Below are positions 12,887 through 14,103 of a stretch of DNA of 14,103 nt, piece after piece; the first letter of the stretch is position 1; each line of letters starts with the position of its first letter. The stretch is from Alphaproteobacteria bacterium. GTDB lineage: Bacteria > Pseudomonadota > Alphaproteobacteria > UBA8366. The translations under genes and the position numbers were made by a program. The stretch is from the NCBI GenBank assembly GCA_018665505.1, contig JABJCS010000035.1, positions 1-14,103 of the forward strand, read 5' to 3'. Under the pieces are notes generated by a model. The model was not told where the DNA came from. It searched no databases and saw nothing but the letters and a program-made list of their open reading frames with translations.

Positions 12887-14103
12887 ATGAGTGAAATCAC
12901 AGCAGAGTCCGTCCGCGCGGAAGCCCGCGCATGGTTGGAAGAAAATTGGGATCCCGATCAGGGTCTTGTCGAATGGCGCAATAAGTTGGCCGATTCCGGC
13001 TGGGGAGCGCCCCATTGGCCGAAGGAATGGTATGGGCGCGATCTGCCGGTCGGCATGGTGCCCGTGGTTGACGAGGAATTCGATCGCATCGGCGCGGTCG
13101 GTGTCGCGAAGATGGGAATTCGCACGCTGGCGGCGGCGACGATCCTGACGCATGGCACGGATATGCATAAGGAGAAGTTCCTGCGCCGTATCCTGACCGG
13201 CGAAGACACGTGGTGTCAGTTGTTCAGCGAGCCCGGTAGCGGTTCGGACTTGGCAGGGGCCACGACCCGCGCCGAACTCAAGGGCAACAAATGGGTCGTC
13301 AATGGCCAAAAAGTATGGACCACGAGTGCCCATCATGCCGATTACGGCTTGCTGTTGGCGCGCACCGATGTGGATGTACCGAAGCACAAGGGGCTGACCT
13401 ACTACATCATCGATATCCATCAACCGGGTATCGAAGTGGTACCGCTCCGGCAGATGAACGGACACGCGTCATTCAATCAGGTCTTCTTTACCGATGCTGA
13501 AATAGCACCGGAATTCATGCTTGAGAACCTGGGCGACGGTTGGAAGGTCGCGACGACCACCTTGATGCATGAACGCCGGGGGGCAGACGGACTGCGCCGG
13601 CATGCGCAGGCTACCGACAGGCCGGAGCGCATCTACCAAGAAGAAGCGAAGGAAATCGCCATCGCTCTCGAGCCTTATAAGTGGTATCCGCAACGGGCGG
13701 GGCGCATCGATTTAATATTGGATCGTGCGAAGGAAACCGGGGCAAATACCGACCCGGTCATGCGTCAGGAAATCGCCAAACTAATGACAATGGCTAAGTC
13801 CGCCGAATGGACCGCCCGACGCGCCCGTGAAGCTCAAGCACAGGGGCGGGTGCAAGGACCGGAAGGATCGCTTGGAAAGCTCGCGGCGAGTTATATCGCC
13901 CGGGCCGCCAATAAGGTGCATACGGCGATGACCGGCGCGGATTCGATGTTGACCGGGGACGAAAGCCCGATGGACGGCTTGATCGCGGAAATTCTGATAT
14001 CGACCCCGGCAATTTCAATTGCCGGCGGCACTGATGAAATTCAGAAGAACATCATCTCCGAACGCGTCCTGAAAATGCCGAAGGAACCGCGCACGGATAC
14101 GGA
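12887..14103 (+). CDS. Acyl-CoA dehydrogenase family protein (large partner), 3' end missing
   Basis: The frame runs from ATG 12887 to the window edge (405 complete codons) with no stop. It probably lacks only a few residues, because the closing motif AGGTDEIQKNIISERVLKMP and the following KEPR have been reached. The FAD/substrate-domain motif LFSEPGSGSDLAG is at residues 112-124, and the beta domain with KVWTTSAHHADYGLLLARTD follows. AGGAGG at 12873-12878 with 8 nt spacing fixes the start and overlaps the TGA of the upstream dehydrogenase gene. Such unequal adjacent dehydrogenases are typical of heteromeric enzymes acting on bulky acyl-CoAs (sterol side chain, dicarboxylic or branched acids) in actinobacteria and alphaproteobacteria; the heteromer here is inferred. 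No CoA ligase or hydratase is in the window to indicate a substrate. Confidence 0.9.
   Translation, partial: MSEITAESVRAEARAWLEENWDPDQGLVEWRNKLADSGWGAPHWPKEWYGRDLPVGMVPVVDEEFDRIGAVGVAKMGIRTLAAATILTHGTDMHKEKFLRRILTGEDTWCQLFSEPGSGSDLAGATTRAELKGNKWVVNGQKVWTTSAHHADYGLLLARTDVDVPKHKGLTYYIIDIHQPGIEVVPLRQMNGHASFNQVFFTDAEIAPEFMLENLGDGWKVATTTLMHERRGADGLRRHAQATDRPERIYQEEAKEIAIALEPYKWYPQRAGRIDLILDRAKETGANTDPVMRQEIAKLMTMAKSAEWTARRAREAQAQGRVQGPEGSLGKLAASYIARAANKVHTAMTGADSMLTGDESPMDGLIAEILISTPAISIAGGTDEIQKNIISERVLKMPKEPRTDT

Overview
The window is chromosomal DNA from an alphaproteobacterium, probably a Rhodospirillales-like lineage. The evidence is a GcrA-type cell-cycle regulator, a DUF2794 protein and a YfgM/BamB/Der gene run, all typical of that class. 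Coding DNA is moderately GC-rich, and starts are mixed ATG, GTG and TTG. There is no integrase, transposase, CRISPR array, tRNA or rRNA. Most of the window is ordinary chromosome.

Layout. (1) 1-540: the 3' end of dusA (tRNA dihydrouridine synthase A). It converges on gcrA (644-973, minus), a compact GcrA. (2) 974-1373: 400 bp without a convincing protein gene, holding the gcrA promoter, a dyad operator, a cluster of GANTC (CcrM-type) sites and a possible small structured RNA ending in a U-run. (3) 1374-2510, minus: three small, poorly characterised conserved genes, in transcription order a lipoprotein, a DUF2794 protein and a zinc-ribbon protein. (4) 2746-6157, plus: a YfgM-like TPR membrane protein, the lipoprotein BamB and the ribosome-assembly GTPase Der. 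A 10-bp inverted repeat precedes this envelope/ribosome biogenesis run. (5) 6255-9990, plus: a HlyD/EmrA-type periplasmic adaptor overlapping by one base with a roughly 12-TM MFS transporter, followed by a second, unrelated MFS transporter. (6) 10002-10975, minus: a response regulator whose reading frame is broken by one base, with its C-terminal half intact in the -1 frame. (7) 11178-11594, plus: a small cupin whose metal ligands match cupin hydroxynitrile lyases, closed by a perfect 10-bp GC hairpin. (8) 11743-14103, plus: two adjacent acyl-CoA dehydrogenase genes that look like a heteromeric pair, the second running off the window.

How they fit together. gcrA and its GANTC-rich flanks suggest methylation-linked cell-cycle control at this locus. 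The YfgM/BamB/Der group serves protein export, outer-membrane assembly and ribosome maturation. The adaptor+MFS pair looks like an export pump whose outer-membrane partner is elsewhere. The acyl-CoA dehydrogenase pair belongs to degradation of a CoA-linked carbon source. The items most worth a second look are the GANTC cluster around gcrA, the frameshifted response regulator, the adaptor with a non-DHA2-looking MFS, and the Asp at the usual catalytic Glu position of the first dehydrogenase. No clearly new multi-gene defence or mobile system is visible.
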